Of a stretch of 64,000 bases of DNA, positions 18,610 through 26,685 are shown piece after piece (positions within the stretch are counted from its first letter, which is position 1; every line of letters starts with the position of its first letter). This DNA is from CAZNSX01 sp964575845 (lineage in GTDB: Bacteria; UBA8248; CAZNSX01). The notes below the pieces were generated by a model. The model did not search any database. It saw only the letters and a list, made by a program, of their open reading frames with translations, and had not been told where the DNA came from. Where the stretch lies: contig CAZNSX010000001.1 of assembly GCA_964575845.1 (NCBI GenBank), positions 806,001-870,000 on the forward strand. Reading direction: 5' to 3'. A program made the translations under genes and the position numbers.

Positions 18610-20340
18610 TCAGCTCAGAGGGCTATGGGCGACGGCGCGGGCTAAGCCCTCTTCTTCCACATCGAAGAGGTGACCTTTGGGTGGGAGGGCTTCCTTCAGC
18701 ATGAAGTCCGGAAGATAGTTCGTCCCCGGTCCGATGCCCGCCCTATTGTTAAATTCGATCTCCCGCCTCAGTGTCTCCACACCACCATTGTAGAGGTCCT
18801 TCCAGCTGAAAGAGCTACCGAACCGATGATTAACGAGCCTCGCCATGATGTCAAGTGTATCGGGGTCCACGCCCACGAAGAAGCAGAAGCCCAGGGAGTC
18901 TATGGCGGCTATCATGGCCTGAAGCTCCCGTGAGACTTCTGGCTGATGCGCGGCCTTGAAGACCTCCAGCTCGCGGCTCGGGTCAAGAGCCTTCCTGCCG
19001 GGAATGGCGGGGCCGGCCGTGTGGTCGGCTCCCATGGGAGAGGTGGAATATGTGACCCCCATTCCTTTGAAGCAACGTGGGTCATATCCCGGAACCCCCT
19101 GCCGCTTGACCGTGGGGATGCGCCTCACGCCCAGGACCCGTGCCGAGAGATAAGCCCCCTGCCCCAAGACCCTGCCCAGAAGAGTTGCCTTCCCTATCTC
19201 CTCGACGAGCTTAATGGCGGCGGGGCCGTCACCAAAACGCCAGAGGCCGCCCTCGGCTGCCACCGCTAAGGTATTTCCCAGCTCAATGGTATCCACTGCA
19301 AGCTCTTCCGCCAGGCGGTCCATACGGGCCACATCATCGAGGTTCGTTATGGAGCAGGAACCACCGATGAGCGCTATGGTTTCATACTCCAGGGTTGTGG
19401 TCAGCAAATTTCCGCCATTATCATGGTAGGTGCTGGCGCAGCGGATCGGGCAGCTGTCCATGCACGCGACCGAGGGGTCACCCCCCCGGGCCAGGATGTT
19501 CTCCCTCATCCTCTCGCCTGTGATATTCTCAAACCCCTCCTGGCGGCCTGCTCTGAAGTTCCGGCTGGGAAAGCCCCCGAGCTCATTGGCAATGGCCACC
19601 ATGAGGGGGGTGCCTAAATCCCTCAGGCCTTTTTTCGTTTCAACGAGGGTCTTGGTCCACTCGCGGCAGATGGCCATGAAGGCTTTCTCATCTTCATAGG
19701 GTATTTCAGGCCTCCGGGAGGGGGGCACGACCGCTATCCCCTTGAGGCCCTTGGAGCCCATCACCGCCCCCAGCCCCCCACGGGCAAGCATGCGGCAGGG
19801 GTAGCCCATGCGGTCGGTGAGGGCGATGGAGGCCATGGACATGAGATTTTCACCCGGCGGCCCTATGAGGGCGATGCTGGCTTTCCCGCCGAGCTCCTCC
19901 CTGAGCCTCTCCGCCGCCTTATAAGTCCAGAGGCCCTTGAGGTCTGGCCTCTTCCTCAGTTCGAGCCCCTTCTCCGTGATGAGAAGGATATAGGGCTCCT
20001 CACCCTCGGCCATGCCCTCTATGATAAGGGCCTTAATGTCGAGCTGAGAGAGCGCCCGGGCCATGGTGCCGCCCGAGTTGGCCTCTTTTATTCCGCCAGT
20101 CAGGGGGCTCTTCCCACCGATGCTCATCCTCCCCGAGCAGGCCGCAGGAGTTCCCGCCAGGAGGCCTCGGGAGAGGACGAGCATGTTCTCCCGCCCCCTG
20201 GGGTCACAGGAGGGGTCAACCCTTTCGGTCACGAGGCGCGAGGTTAAGGCCCTTCCGCTCAAGAAGCGATACTCCTCGGGAAGCCTCTCCTCCTCTATTT
20301 TGAGTTCCGCCATATTCACCCGATAAACCTTTCCACTCAT
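18610..20340 (-). CDS. Aldehyde ferredoxin oxidoreductase family protein
   Basis: Members are tungsten (or molybdenum) bis-pterin enzymes that oxidise aldehydes to acids with ferredoxin in anaerobes. The 576 residues fit the family. The N-terminal AOR domain (about 1-205) includes GRALTSRLV, SGRMSIGGKSPLTGG and the pterin-contact stretch RGGLGAVMGSKGLKGI. The 4Fe-4S ligands are likely the cysteines of VACMDSCPIRCAS (spacing CX3CX3C rather than the textbook CX2CX3C) plus a C-terminal cysteine in LGFCFFVG. The start at 20340 has AGAGGAAG upstream; an ATG eight codons earlier has no ribosome site. A sigma-54 activator is transcribed divergently. The substrate cannot be told from sequence. Confidence 0.9.
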   Translation of the reverse strand: MSGKVYRVNMAELKIEEERLPEEYRFLSGRALTSRLVTERVDPSCDPRGRENMLVLSRGLLAGTPAACSGRMSIGGKSPLTGGIKEANSGGTMARALSQLDIKALIIEGMAEGEEPYILLITEKGLELRKRPDLKGLWTYKAAERLREELGGKASIALIGPPGENLMSMASIALTDRMGYPCRMLARGGLGAVMGSKGLKGIAVVPPSRRPEIPYEDEKAFMAICREWTKTLVETKKGLRDLGTPLMVAIANELGGFPSRNFRAGRQEGFENITGERMRENILARGGDPSVACMDSCPIRCASTYHDNGGNLLTTTLEYETIALIGGSCSITNLDDVARMDRLAEELAVDTIELGNTLAVAAEGGLWRFGDGPAAIKLVEEIGKATLLGRVLGQGAYLSARVLGVRRIPTVKRQGVPGYDPRCFKGMGVTYSTSPMGADHTAGPAIPGRKALDPSRELEVFKAAHQPEVSRELQAMIAAIDSLGFCFFVGVDPDTLDIMARLVNHRFGSSFSWKDLYNGGVETLRREIEFNNRAGIGPGTNYLPDFMLKEALPPKGHLFDVEEEGLARAVAHSPLS

Positions 20341-20555
20341 CTTTCGTCTTCCTCTGAGATGCATAGCTGGTTTCCGGGGCTTCTCCCAACCTCAAGCAGG
20401 TAAAAGCGTTATTATTCTTGCATCATGAATGGTCCTTGTCAAAGGGAAAGGGTTCTATCAAAGCCGGGTTCATACCCCCTGCTATTTTTCATGATGAGCC
20501 TTTCATCCTCATCCCTGGCAAAATGCGTTTAGCTCCTTATTTTGCAAAGGGTTAT

Positions 20556-20626
20556 AAATTTCGCAAGATCCCTTGACAAAATTCCGTAATGGACATATGT
20601 TTATAATCGAGGCAGCGAAATTTCGC
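20556..20626. promoter_or_regulatory. Repeated AAATTTCGC sites, one in a perfect 12-bp palindrome
   Basis: AAATTTCGC occurs at 20556-20564 and again at 20618-20626, 62 bases apart (about six helical turns). The second copy is half of the perfect palindrome GCGAAATTTCGC (20615-20626). The first copy ends a looser inverted repeat that opens with TTGCAAA at 20542. The two copies bracket the promoter at 20573-20601 in the divergent region between the oxidoreductase and the sigma-54 activator, which is the usual layout for an operator. Confidence 0.45.
20573..20601 (+). promoter_or_regulatory. Candidate sigma-70 promoter of the sigma-54 activator gene
   Basis: TTGACA (20573-20578) is followed after 17 bases by TATGTT (20596-20601). 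A second -10-like TATAAT lies six bases further on (20602-20607). It would give a leader of about 150 bases to the activator gene. The rest of the 20341-20760 region shows no gene. Confidence 0.5.
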
Positions 20627-20760
20627 GCATACTGAAACCAGAGGCTTACGTCTACAAAAGGCAGGCCCTCACAGGACTCCGGGAGGTGTCCCTGCTGCGC
20701 ACGCTCAGGCTATAGAGTAAACCATGCCTCAGGAGGCCACTGCTTATTAAGGGCCACACC

Positions 20761-22101
20761 ATGAGTGAAACGAGTGGCAGCCGCATCTATGACATCATTC
20801 TGGAGAGCGTTGGCGACGGGGTATTCACCATTGATAAGAACAAGGTCATCACCGCCTTCAACAGGGCGGCGGAGCAGCTCACCGGAATACCGCGGGAGGA
20901 GGCGCTCGGCAAAAACTGTTTTGACGTTTTCAGGGCCAGTATCTGCCAGGACTCTTGCGCACTGGAGGAGACCATCGCGACCGGTAAGAGAAATGTTAAT
21001 CTCGTCGTGGATATCCTCAACGCCAAGGGCGAGAAGCTCCCCGTCAGCATAAGCACCGCTGTCCTTCGCGATCGCCGCGGACGTATCATCGGCGGCGTTG
21101 AGACCTTCCGGGACCTCTCGGCAATCGAGGAGCTTCGTAAAGAGCTCCACAGACGATATACCTTCGAGGACATCATCAGCAAGAACCATGAGGTGCAGAA
21201 GATTTTCAGCATCCTCCCGGATATTGCAGAAAGCGACAGCACCGTCCTCATCGAGGGCCCCAGCGGGTCTGGAAAGGAGCTCTTCGCCCGGGCCATCCAT
21301 AACCTGAGTCGAAGGCGCCGGAAGTCACTTATCGTCATCAACTGCGGGGCCATTCCGGACACGCTATTGGAGTCGGAACTCTTCGGCTACGTCAGGGGCG
21401 CCTTTACCGACGCGAAAAAGGATAAGCCCGGCAAGCTCGCGCTTGCCGAAGGCGGGACCGTTTTCCTGGATGAGGTGAGCACCCTTTCTCCCGCCTTACA
21501 GGTGAAACTCCTGCGATTCCTGCAGGAGCGGGAGTTTGAGCCATTGGGGAGCACCACGGCCGTGAGGGCCGATGTGCGCGTGGTGGCAGCCACCAATGTA
21601 GGTCTCTCCCGCGAGGTCGAGAAGGGCTCCTTCCGGGAGGACCTTTACTTTCGCCTGAATGTCATAAAGATTGAACTCCCCCCTCTGGCCAGCCGTCGGG
21701 AGGATATTCCCCTTCTCATCGAACACTTCTTGAACCGCTTCAATGTTCGGATGGGCAAGAGCGTGCGCGGGGTTTCGCAGGAAGTGCTCGAACTGCTTAT
21801 GGGCTATGAGTTTCCTGGGAACGTGCGGGAGCTTGAGAACATCATCGAGCATGCCATTGTCCTCTGCCGGGGAGCACGCATCGAGGTCGAGCACCTGCCC
21901 AGGGAGCTGAGAGAGCGATTCGATGTGCAGAGCCCCGCGACTATCTCTCTGAATGCGCCCGGGCGGCTCAAAGGACTTGAGGCCCAGTTGATAGCAGAGA
22001 CGCTCAAGAGACTCGGCGGCCACCGGGGGCGCACGGCCGCTGAGCTGGGAATAGACAAGAGCACTCTCTGGCGGAAGATGAAGAAATACGGAATTCAATA
22101 G
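20761..22101 (+). CDS. Sigma-54 dependent transcriptional activator (PAS-AAA+-Fis HTH)
   Basis: This enhancer-binding protein hydrolyses ATP to open sigma-54 promoters. A PAS sensor spans about 5-120 (ILESVGDGVFTIDKNKVITA, with cysteines in KNCFDVFRASICQDSC). The AAA+ domain spans about 140-370, with Walker A GPSGSGKE at 166-173 and Walker B GGTVFLDEVS. A Fis-type HTH (GRTAAELGIDKSTLWRKMKK) ends the protein. The sigma-54 contact loop reads GAFTDA at 213-218 instead of GAFTGA. The two cysteines close to the PAS core might bind a metal or respond to redox; this is speculation. Neighbours suggest the NifX/DUF5320 cluster downstream, or the oxidoreductase upstream, as targets. Confidence 0.92.
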   Translation: MSETSGSRIYDIILESVGDGVFTIDKNKVITAFNRAAEQLTGIPREEALGKNCFDVFRASICQDSCALEETIATGKRNVNLVVDILNAKGEKLPVSISTAVLRDRRGRIIGGVETFRDLSAIEELRKELHRRYTFEDIISKNHEVQKIFSILPDIAESDSTVLIEGPSGSGKELFARAIHNLSRRRRKSLIVINCGAIPDTLLESELFGYVRGAFTDAKKDKPGKLALAEGGTVFLDEVSTLSPALQVKLLRFLQEREFEPLGSTTAVRADVRVVAATNVGLSREVEKGSFREDLYFRLNVIKIELPPLASRREDIPLLIEHFLNRFNVRMGKSVRGVSQEVLELLMGYEFPGNVRELENIIEHAIVLCRGARIEVEHLPRELRERFDVQSPATISLNAPGRLKGLEAQLIAETLKRLGGHRGRTAAELGIDKSTLWRKMKKYGIQ

Positions 22102-22272
22102 TCCTGCCCTGGTCTCTAACCCCTTCCATTGCAATATCGAGCTCTATCGGCCCTTATGATTGAAGAGCTGCAATAATCCCGCTTAACCTGGTCAGTGCCA
22201 TCCACTTCGAAGCAGTCCTCTAATATATTGTTATTAAATGAGTTTTTTGAGGCAAGCTCTTGCTTCCAGAAT

Positions 22273-22288
22273 TGGCATGGCCTTTGAT
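22273..22288 (+). promoter_or_regulatory. Candidate sigma-54 promoter of the NifX/DUF5320 cluster
   Basis: TGGCATG-N4-TTGAT (22273-22288) matches the sigma-54 consensus TGGCACG-N4-TTGCW except at the seventh-last positions noted: T for C in the -24 box and A for C in the -12 GC. It lies 78 bases upstream of the first gene of the cluster and about 170 bases after the stop of a sigma-54 activator gene, as expected for a local regulatory pair. The missing GC at -12 lowers confidence. Confidence 0.45.
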
Positions 22289-22365
22289 ATTGACAGTAAT
22301 TGAAAATCATTTCCGAGCGGAGTTTGCCTCGGTGATGCGGAGCATTTTAGAAGGAGGTTCAAGTC

Positions 22366-22596
22366 ATGTGGTTCGGAAGAGGTTTCGGCTTTAGGGGCTG
22401 GTCACCTGCGTGGCCCTATGTGGGATGGGGCAGGGGTGGCCTTCCCAGGTGCTGGGCCTTCGGAGAATGGGGGTCCCCAGCATACTATGGTGGCTATGGC
22501 TGGGGCGGCCCTGCCTACTATGGCGGTTATGGCCGGCGCGGCGGTTATGGCTGGCCCTATGGCCCGGCATATTATGAGCCGCCTTACAGGTGGTGA
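22366..22596 (+). CDS. Small Gly/Tyr/Trp-rich protein
   Basis: A 76-residue protein made largely of Gly, Tyr, Trp and Pro, with the near repeat GSPAYYGGYGWGGPAYYGGYG. It has no signal peptide or membrane helix. Similar low-complexity products accompany DUF5320 and NifX-like genes in anaerobes, but I cannot assign a function. A strong AAGGAGG precedes the ATG, which argues for real translation. It is the first gene after the candidate sigma-54 promoter. Confidence 0.65.
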   Translation: MWFGRGFGFRGWSPAWPYVGWGRGGLPRCWAFGEWGSPAYYGGYGWGGPAYYGGYGRRGGYGWPYGPAYYEPPYRW

Positions 22597-22619
22597 GGCG
22601 AATCAGGGAGGATACGCTT

Positions 22620-22820
22620 ATGCCCTACGGAATGGGACCGATGGGCTGGGGATGGCCCAACCCTTATTACGGGATGGGGCCCTGGGGCGGGGGAGGTTAT
22701 CCCCCCTGGGCGGCCGAGATCCCGAAAGAAGTGGAGACCCAGTGGCTGGAAGAGGAAAAGAAGTGGCTCGAGGAGCGGCTCCGTCAGGTCAATGAAAGGC
22801 TCGGAGAGCTGCGAGCCTAG
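22620..22820 (+). CDS. DUF5320-like small protein
   Basis: The 66-residue product has two parts: a Gly/Met/Pro/Trp-rich N-terminus (MPYGMGPMGWGWP) and a C-terminal amphipathic coiled coil (EEEKKWLEERLRQVNERLGEL). This build is typical of DUF5320-type proteins found beside NifX-like genes. ATG 22620 is taken as the start because GGGAGGA lies eight bases upstream; an earlier GTG at 22590 overlaps the preceding gene. Confidence 0.65.
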   Translation: MPYGMGPMGWGWPNPYYGMGPWGGGGYPPWAAEIPKEVETQWLEEEKKWLEERLRQVNERLGELRA

Positions 22821-22867
22821 CCGCCCCTTCCTCGTTCAAAGGACAGAGGTCTTGGAGGGAAGATTGA

Positions 22868-23107
22868 ATGCCGATCTATGAGTATCGGTGCAGTAGTTGC
22901 GGCCGGGTGTCTGAGTTCTTCATACGGCACGGCCATGGGGATGGGCCCCTCATCTGCAAGAGCTGCGGGAGTGGAGAGCTCGAAAAGGTGCTTTCCCTGA
23001 GTGCGGTTTCCACCCGTAGGGAATCTCCCCTTCCTTCCGGGAGATGTTGCGAAGAGGGGACCTCCTGCGACTCCCCCAAGTATTGCTGCACAGGAGGGAA
23101 GCCCTAA
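22868..23107 (+). CDS. FmdB family zinc ribbon protein
   Basis: A 79-residue protein starting with MPIYEYRCSSCG, the hallmark of the FmdB/CxxC_CxxC_SSSS family. Two CxxC pairs (C8/C11 and C31/C34) should bind one zinc. An unusual cysteine-rich tail follows (GRCCEEGTSC, SPKYCCTGG), which might bind a second metal. FmdB-type proteins are thought to be regulatory, but the role is not settled. It is co-oriented with the NifX/DUF5320 genes. Confidence 0.85.
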   Translation: MPIYEYRCSSCGRVSEFFIRHGHGDGPLICKSCGSGELEKVLSLSAVSTRRESPLPSGRCCEEGTSCDSPKYCCTGGKP

Positions 23108-23216
23108 AGGGTTATGGCTCCAGAGGGAATGGCTTGATTACAAAATTGGAATATCTCAGAAGATGCGTTGCAATGTGCAATAGAGCTTTTGAAGTTGAAA
23201 AATTCGGTGAGCTCCT

Positions 23217-23648
23217 GTGAAAGTAGCCCTGCCGGTTTTTGGTTCGCGCGTATCCCCCCGTTTCGACTTCGCAGCCGAAGTGGTGCTGGCCACCTTGCAT
23301 AACAGCAGGGTGGTCGAGAAGACGCGAGAGCCCTTTGCAGGCAAGAACGTCTTGGAGCGTGTCGGGTTCCTGCTGAACCGAGGCGTGGGTGTCATCATCT
23401 GTGGCGGCATAAGCGGATTCTGTGTAAGGCTTTTCGCCCAGCATGGGGTGCGGGTTATCCCCTTTGCTGGTGGGGACGCAGAGGATGTGCTGGAAGCATT
23501 CCTCGGCGGCGGGCTCAGACCGCGGGCCTTTCCGTCCGCCCGTAGCTTTGGGGGACCGCGTTTTCGCGGTGGACGTCGGCATGGCTCATGGTCGGGGAGA
23601 ATTTATAACCACAAAGCCTTCCATCAATTCCTGAAAGGAGGGATCTGA
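23217..23648 (+). CDS. NifX-like (dinitrogenase iron-molybdenum cofactor family) protein 1
   Basis: The N-terminal 105 residues have the NifX/NifB-C fold pattern: MKVALPVFGSRVSPRFDFA, GVGVIICGGISGF and GVRVIPF. Such proteins carry Fe-S or Fe-Mo cluster precursors in nitrogenase assembly; many stand-alone copies in anaerobes have unknown roles. A basic Gly/Arg tail follows (GGPRFRGGRRHGSWSGR). The start is GTG 23217. There are no nif structural genes in the window, so a nitrogenase role is not implied. Confidence 0.8.
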   Translation: MKVALPVFGSRVSPRFDFAAEVVLATLHNSRVVEKTREPFAGKNVLERVGFLLNRGVGVIICGGISGFCVRLFAQHGVRVIPFAGGDAEDVLEAFLGGGLRPRAFPSARSFGGPRFRGGRRHGSWSGRIYNHKAFHQFLKGGI

Positions 23649-23649
23649 G

Positions 23650-23907
23650 ATGCCAGGTTTTGACCGAACAGGCCCTATGGGAATGGGACCGAGGACAGGC
23701 GGAGGCAGAGGCTTCTGCGGACCCGGAGTTGGACCAAGGGTAGGGCCGGGAATGGGGCCGGGATTCTACCCACCATATGCCGGACCTTATAACTATCCGC
23801 CACCCATGATGGGACCGGTCGTCCGCGGGGTGGGCCGTGGCGGCATCCCCTGGGGCGGCGGCAGGGGCCGTTGCTGGGGCGGAGGCCGAGGACGCTGGGG
23901 ATGGTGA
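23650..23907 (+). CDS. DUF5320 domain protein
   Basis: The 85-residue product opens with MPGFDRTGPMGMGPRTGGG, which closely follows the DUF5320 consensus (MPxxDGTGPxGxGPxTGRGxGxC), including the cysteine in GRGFCG. The rest is Gly, Pro and Arg. A strong GGAGGG lies upstream of ATG. It starts two bases after the preceding NifX-like gene, so the two are translated together. Confidence 0.8.
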   Translation: MPGFDRTGPMGMGPRTGGGRGFCGPGVGPRVGPGMGPGFYPPYAGPYNYPPPMMGPVVRGVGRGGIPWGGGRGRCWGGGRGRWGW

Positions 23908-24061
23908 GGGGTTAATTGGCCCCTATTTACCCATTGTGCGCACCTGGACCCCCTTGCTGCCCTCAGGAAACCTCACGGGGGGCAAGGGGGCCCATTCCGG
24001 CTGATCTTGAAGGAGAAGTTCTATCGAATATTTGGCTACAGGGAATCAGGGGGTATTTGAC

Positions 24062-24508
24062 ATGAAGATAGCCGTGTCAGCAATAGAGGGAAATCCTGAG
24101 GCTCAGATCGACCCCCGATTAGGTCGGTGTCAGCACTTCGTCTTTTACGATACTGAGACAAAGCAATTCGAGGGCACGGAGAATCCAAATATTTACCTGA
24201 GCCATGGGGCCGGGGTCCAGACGGGCCAGTATCTGGCCAACCAGAATGTGAGCGTGGTTATCACGGGAAACGCCGGCCCCAAGGCATTCTCCGTGCTTGC
24301 CGCCGCGGGCATAAAGGTAATAACCGGTGTGACCGGCAGGGTGCGGGAGGCCGTGGAGAGCTTCGAGCGAGGGGAACTTGAGTTCACTCCGGATGCCACC
24401 GTGCCCGACCACTTCGGGCTCGGTGGGGGGCCCGGCGGCGGTGTGGGCATGGGTCGCGGGGGTGGAATGGGCATGGGCCGCGGAGGCGGAGGCCGGTGGC
24501 GGTCCTGA
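24062..24508 (+). CDS. NifX-like protein 2 with Gly-rich tail
   Basis: The NifX fold spans about 1-115: MKIAVSAIEGNPEAQIDPRLGRCQHF, SVVITGNAGPKAFSVLAAAGIKV and GRVREAVESFERGEL. A tail built from GMGRGGG repeats follows. ATG 24062 matches the family start, ten codons inside the longest frame. A role as a cluster or metal carrier is inferred from the family. The Gly-rich tail resembles the neighbouring DUF5320 proteins and may act with them. Confidence 0.85.
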   Translation: MKIAVSAIEGNPEAQIDPRLGRCQHFVFYDTETKQFEGTENPNIYLSHGAGVQTGQYLANQNVSVVITGNAGPKAFSVLAAAGIKVITGVTGRVREAVESFERGELEFTPDATVPDHFGLGGGPGGGVGMGRGGGMGMGRGGGGRWRS

Positions 24509-24566
24509 GCTACCCCCCCTAATGAAATCGGCCCAACCCTCGAACCCTGATGGCGGGTGCTTTTCG

Positions 24567-24950
24567 ATGAAGGTGGCCATTACCTCAAAAGGGCCCAATC
24601 CCGCAGATGAGGTCTCTCCCTCCCTGGGGGATTGCTCTCACCTAGTCCTCGTGGATACGGTGAGAGGCAGCTGGCATTCACACAAGAACACCTCGCTGGT
24701 ATCCCCACGGGGCAACACGGCGTCTTCATCTTCCGGCCCCGCCCCCAAACCGTGCGCCGACGTCATAATTGCGGGCGACATAACCGAGCGTGAGGCGAGG
24801 TCGCTTTGTGGCATGAAAGTCAATGTCTTCCGATGCCCCTCCGGTTCGGTGAGGGAGGCGGTCAATAAATACCTGCGGGGCGACCTGCCTGAGGTCAAAA
24901 TAGACCATTCTTCCTGGGGCAGGGGCCGCGCGAAGGGAAGAAAAGGCTAG
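24567..24950 (+). CDS. NifX-like protein 3
   Basis: The 127-residue product starts MKVAITSKGPNPADEVSPSLGDC and continues with CADVIIAGDITEREARSLCGMKV and GSVREAVNKYLRGDL, the NifX pattern. I take ATG 24567 because it coincides with the family start; an in-frame ATG at 24522 would add 15 residues. The tail is short and basic. It ends seven bases before the first P-loop ATPase gene. Confidence 0.8.
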   Translation: MKVAITSKGPNPADEVSPSLGDCSHLVLVDTVRGSWHSHKNTSLVSPRGNTASSSSGPAPKPCADVIIAGDITEREARSLCGMKVNVFRCPSGSVREAVNKYLRGDLPEVKIDHSSWGRGRAKGRKG

Positions 24951-24956
24951 GGTCCA

Positions 24957-25820
24957 ATGATCATCTCCATAGCAAGCGGTAAGGGCGGAACCGGCAAGAC
25001 GACCGTGGCGGTCAACCTCGCTTTATCCCTCGGCCACGGGGTCCAGCTTCTCGACTGCGATGTGGGTGCTCCCAACTGTCACATCTTCATCAGGCCGGAC
25101 CTCACTGCGGTCGAGTCCATAGCCGCTTTGGTTCCCGCAGTGGATAATTCCAAGTGCAATGGCTGCGGCCTCTGCGCCGAAATCTGCCGGTTCAACGCCC
25201 TGGCCCTCGCTGGGCGCTTGGTGATGAGCTTCCCCGAGCTCTGCCACGGCTGCGGAGGGTGTTTCCTCGTCTGCCCCACGGGGGCACTCTCTGAGGGTAG
25301 GCGGGAGCTGGGCCTCATCAAGAGGGGTGAGGCCGACGGGATCGAGCTCACCTGGGGCATTCTGAACATAGGGGTGCCAAATCCCCCTCCTCTCATCCGG
25401 GAGGTCAAAAGACGCGCCAAGGGCGAAAGTCTCACCATCATCGACGCTCCCCCCGGCACCTCCTGCGCCATGGTCGAGGCGGTGCGCGGGAGCGACTTCT
25501 GCCTTCTGGTGACAGAGCCCACTCCCTTCGGGCTATGGGACCTTCGGCTCGCGGTCGAGGTCCTTCGGGTCCTCGGAATCCCCTTCGGGGTCCTGGTCAA
25601 CCGGTCTGACATCGGGGATAGTGGGGTCTTCGGGTACTGTGCTGAACAAGAGGTGCCGGTGCTCACGGAAATTCCTCAGGACAGGGAGATAGCCGAGGCT
25701 TACTCAAGGGGGGAGGTGATCATTAAGACTCTTCCCCGATACCGGGAAATCTTCGAGCGGCTCTACCCTGAAATTGAGAGATTGGCCAAGGATGAAAGAG
25801 CTCACAGTTATCAGCGGTAA
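24957..25820 (+). CDS. MinD/Mrp-type P-loop ATPase with inserted ferredoxin domain, copy 1
   Basis: The deviant Walker A GKGGTGKT (8-15) and DAPPGTSC are typical of the MinD/Mrp/ParA superfamily. Between them a two-cluster ferredoxin is inserted: CNGCGLCAEIC and CHGCGGCFLVCP, at about 60-110. This ATPase-ferredoxin architecture occurs in pairs beside NifX-like genes in anaerobes and is usually linked, by inference, to Fe-S or metal cluster handling. The 287 residues fit. Its last codons overlap the second copy by 29 bases. Confidence 0.88.
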   Translation: MIISIASGKGGTGKTTVAVNLALSLGHGVQLLDCDVGAPNCHIFIRPDLTAVESIAALVPAVDNSKCNGCGLCAEICRFNALALAGRLVMSFPELCHGCGGCFLVCPTGALSEGRRELGLIKRGEADGIELTWGILNIGVPNPPPLIREVKRRAKGESLTIIDAPPGTSCAMVEAVRGSDFCLLVTEPTPFGLWDLRLAVEVLRVLGIPFGVLVNRSDIGDSGVFGYCAEQEVPVLTEIPQDREIAEAYSRGEVIIKTLPRYREIFERLYPEIERLAKDERAHSYQR

Positions 25821-26652
25821 AGGCGGGACCGGCAAAACCTCCCTTGTCGCCTGTATGGCGAGTCTGGCCAAGAATAAGGTCCTGGCCGACTGCGACGTGG
25901 ATGCGGCTGACCTCCACCTCATCCTCGAGCCGAAGATAAGGGAGCGGAATGAGTTTACTGGTGCAAAGCTCGCCGCCATCGACCGGGAAACCTGCACCAG
26001 GTGCGGCAAGTGCCTCGAGCTCTGCCGGTTTGAGGCAATATCGTCCGATTTCGAGGTGGACGAGCTCTCCTGTGAGGGTTGCGGTGTCTGCGAACGCTTC
26101 TGCCCGGAAGGAGCCATATCTCTGGTTGAGAGAATTTCGGGGGAGTGGTTCGTCTCTGATACCCGATACGGGACGATGGTCCATGCGAGGCTTAAGCCGG
26201 GGGAGGGAAACTCGGGAAGGCTCGTGACCCTGGTGAGGCAGAGGGCAAGGAGGATAGCCGAGGAGGAGGGCCATGATCTCATCCTGGTCGATGGTCCCCC
26301 GGGCCTTGACTGCCCTGTCATATCATCAATCGCCGGAGCCGACTGCGTCCTGATGGTGACAGAGCCAACCTGGTCGGGCCTTCACGACCTCAAGAGAGTG
26401 GACGGCCTTGCCCGGCATTTCGGGCTCAAGAGGCTTGCGTGTATAAACAAATTCGACCTGAACCCGGGGATGAGCCGGCGGATAGAGGATTACTGCCGAG
26501 GGAACGGCACCAAACCCCTGGGCCTCATCCCCTATGACCCGATTGTCACCGAGGCCATGGTGCATGGGGGAAGCGTGATAGAGTACTCGGGAGGGAAAGT
26601 TTCCTGCGAGATACAAAAGCTTTGGCGGCACCTCACCTATGAACTGGCCTGA
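25792..26652 (+). CDS. MinD/Mrp-type P-loop ATPase with inserted ferredoxin domain, copy 2
   Basis: This paralogue of the preceding gene has Walker A GKGGTGKT near residue 9, ferredoxin ligands in CTRCGKCLELC and CEGCGVCERFCP (about 68-108), and VDGPPGLDCPV. The two copies probably form a heterodimer, which is inferred from pairing. The start is ATG 25792 (MKELTVISGKGG); a start six codons upstream is possible. The overlap with the first copy implies translational coupling. Confidence 0.88.
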   Translation: MKELTVISGKGGTGKTSLVACMASLAKNKVLADCDVDAADLHLILEPKIRERNEFTGAKLAAIDRETCTRCGKCLELCRFEAISSDFEVDELSCEGCGVCERFCPEGAISLVERISGEWFVSDTRYGTMVHARLKPGEGNSGRLVTLVRQRARRIAEEEGHDLILVDGPPGLDCPVISSIAGADCVLMVTEPTWSGLHDLKRVDGLARHFGLKRLACINKFDLNPGMSRRIEDYCRGNGTKPLGLIPYDPIVTEAMVHGGSVIEYSGGKVSCEIQKLWRHLTYELA

Positions 26653-26685
26653 ATCGAGCCCTTTGCTCAGAGGGAGAAAAGCCAT

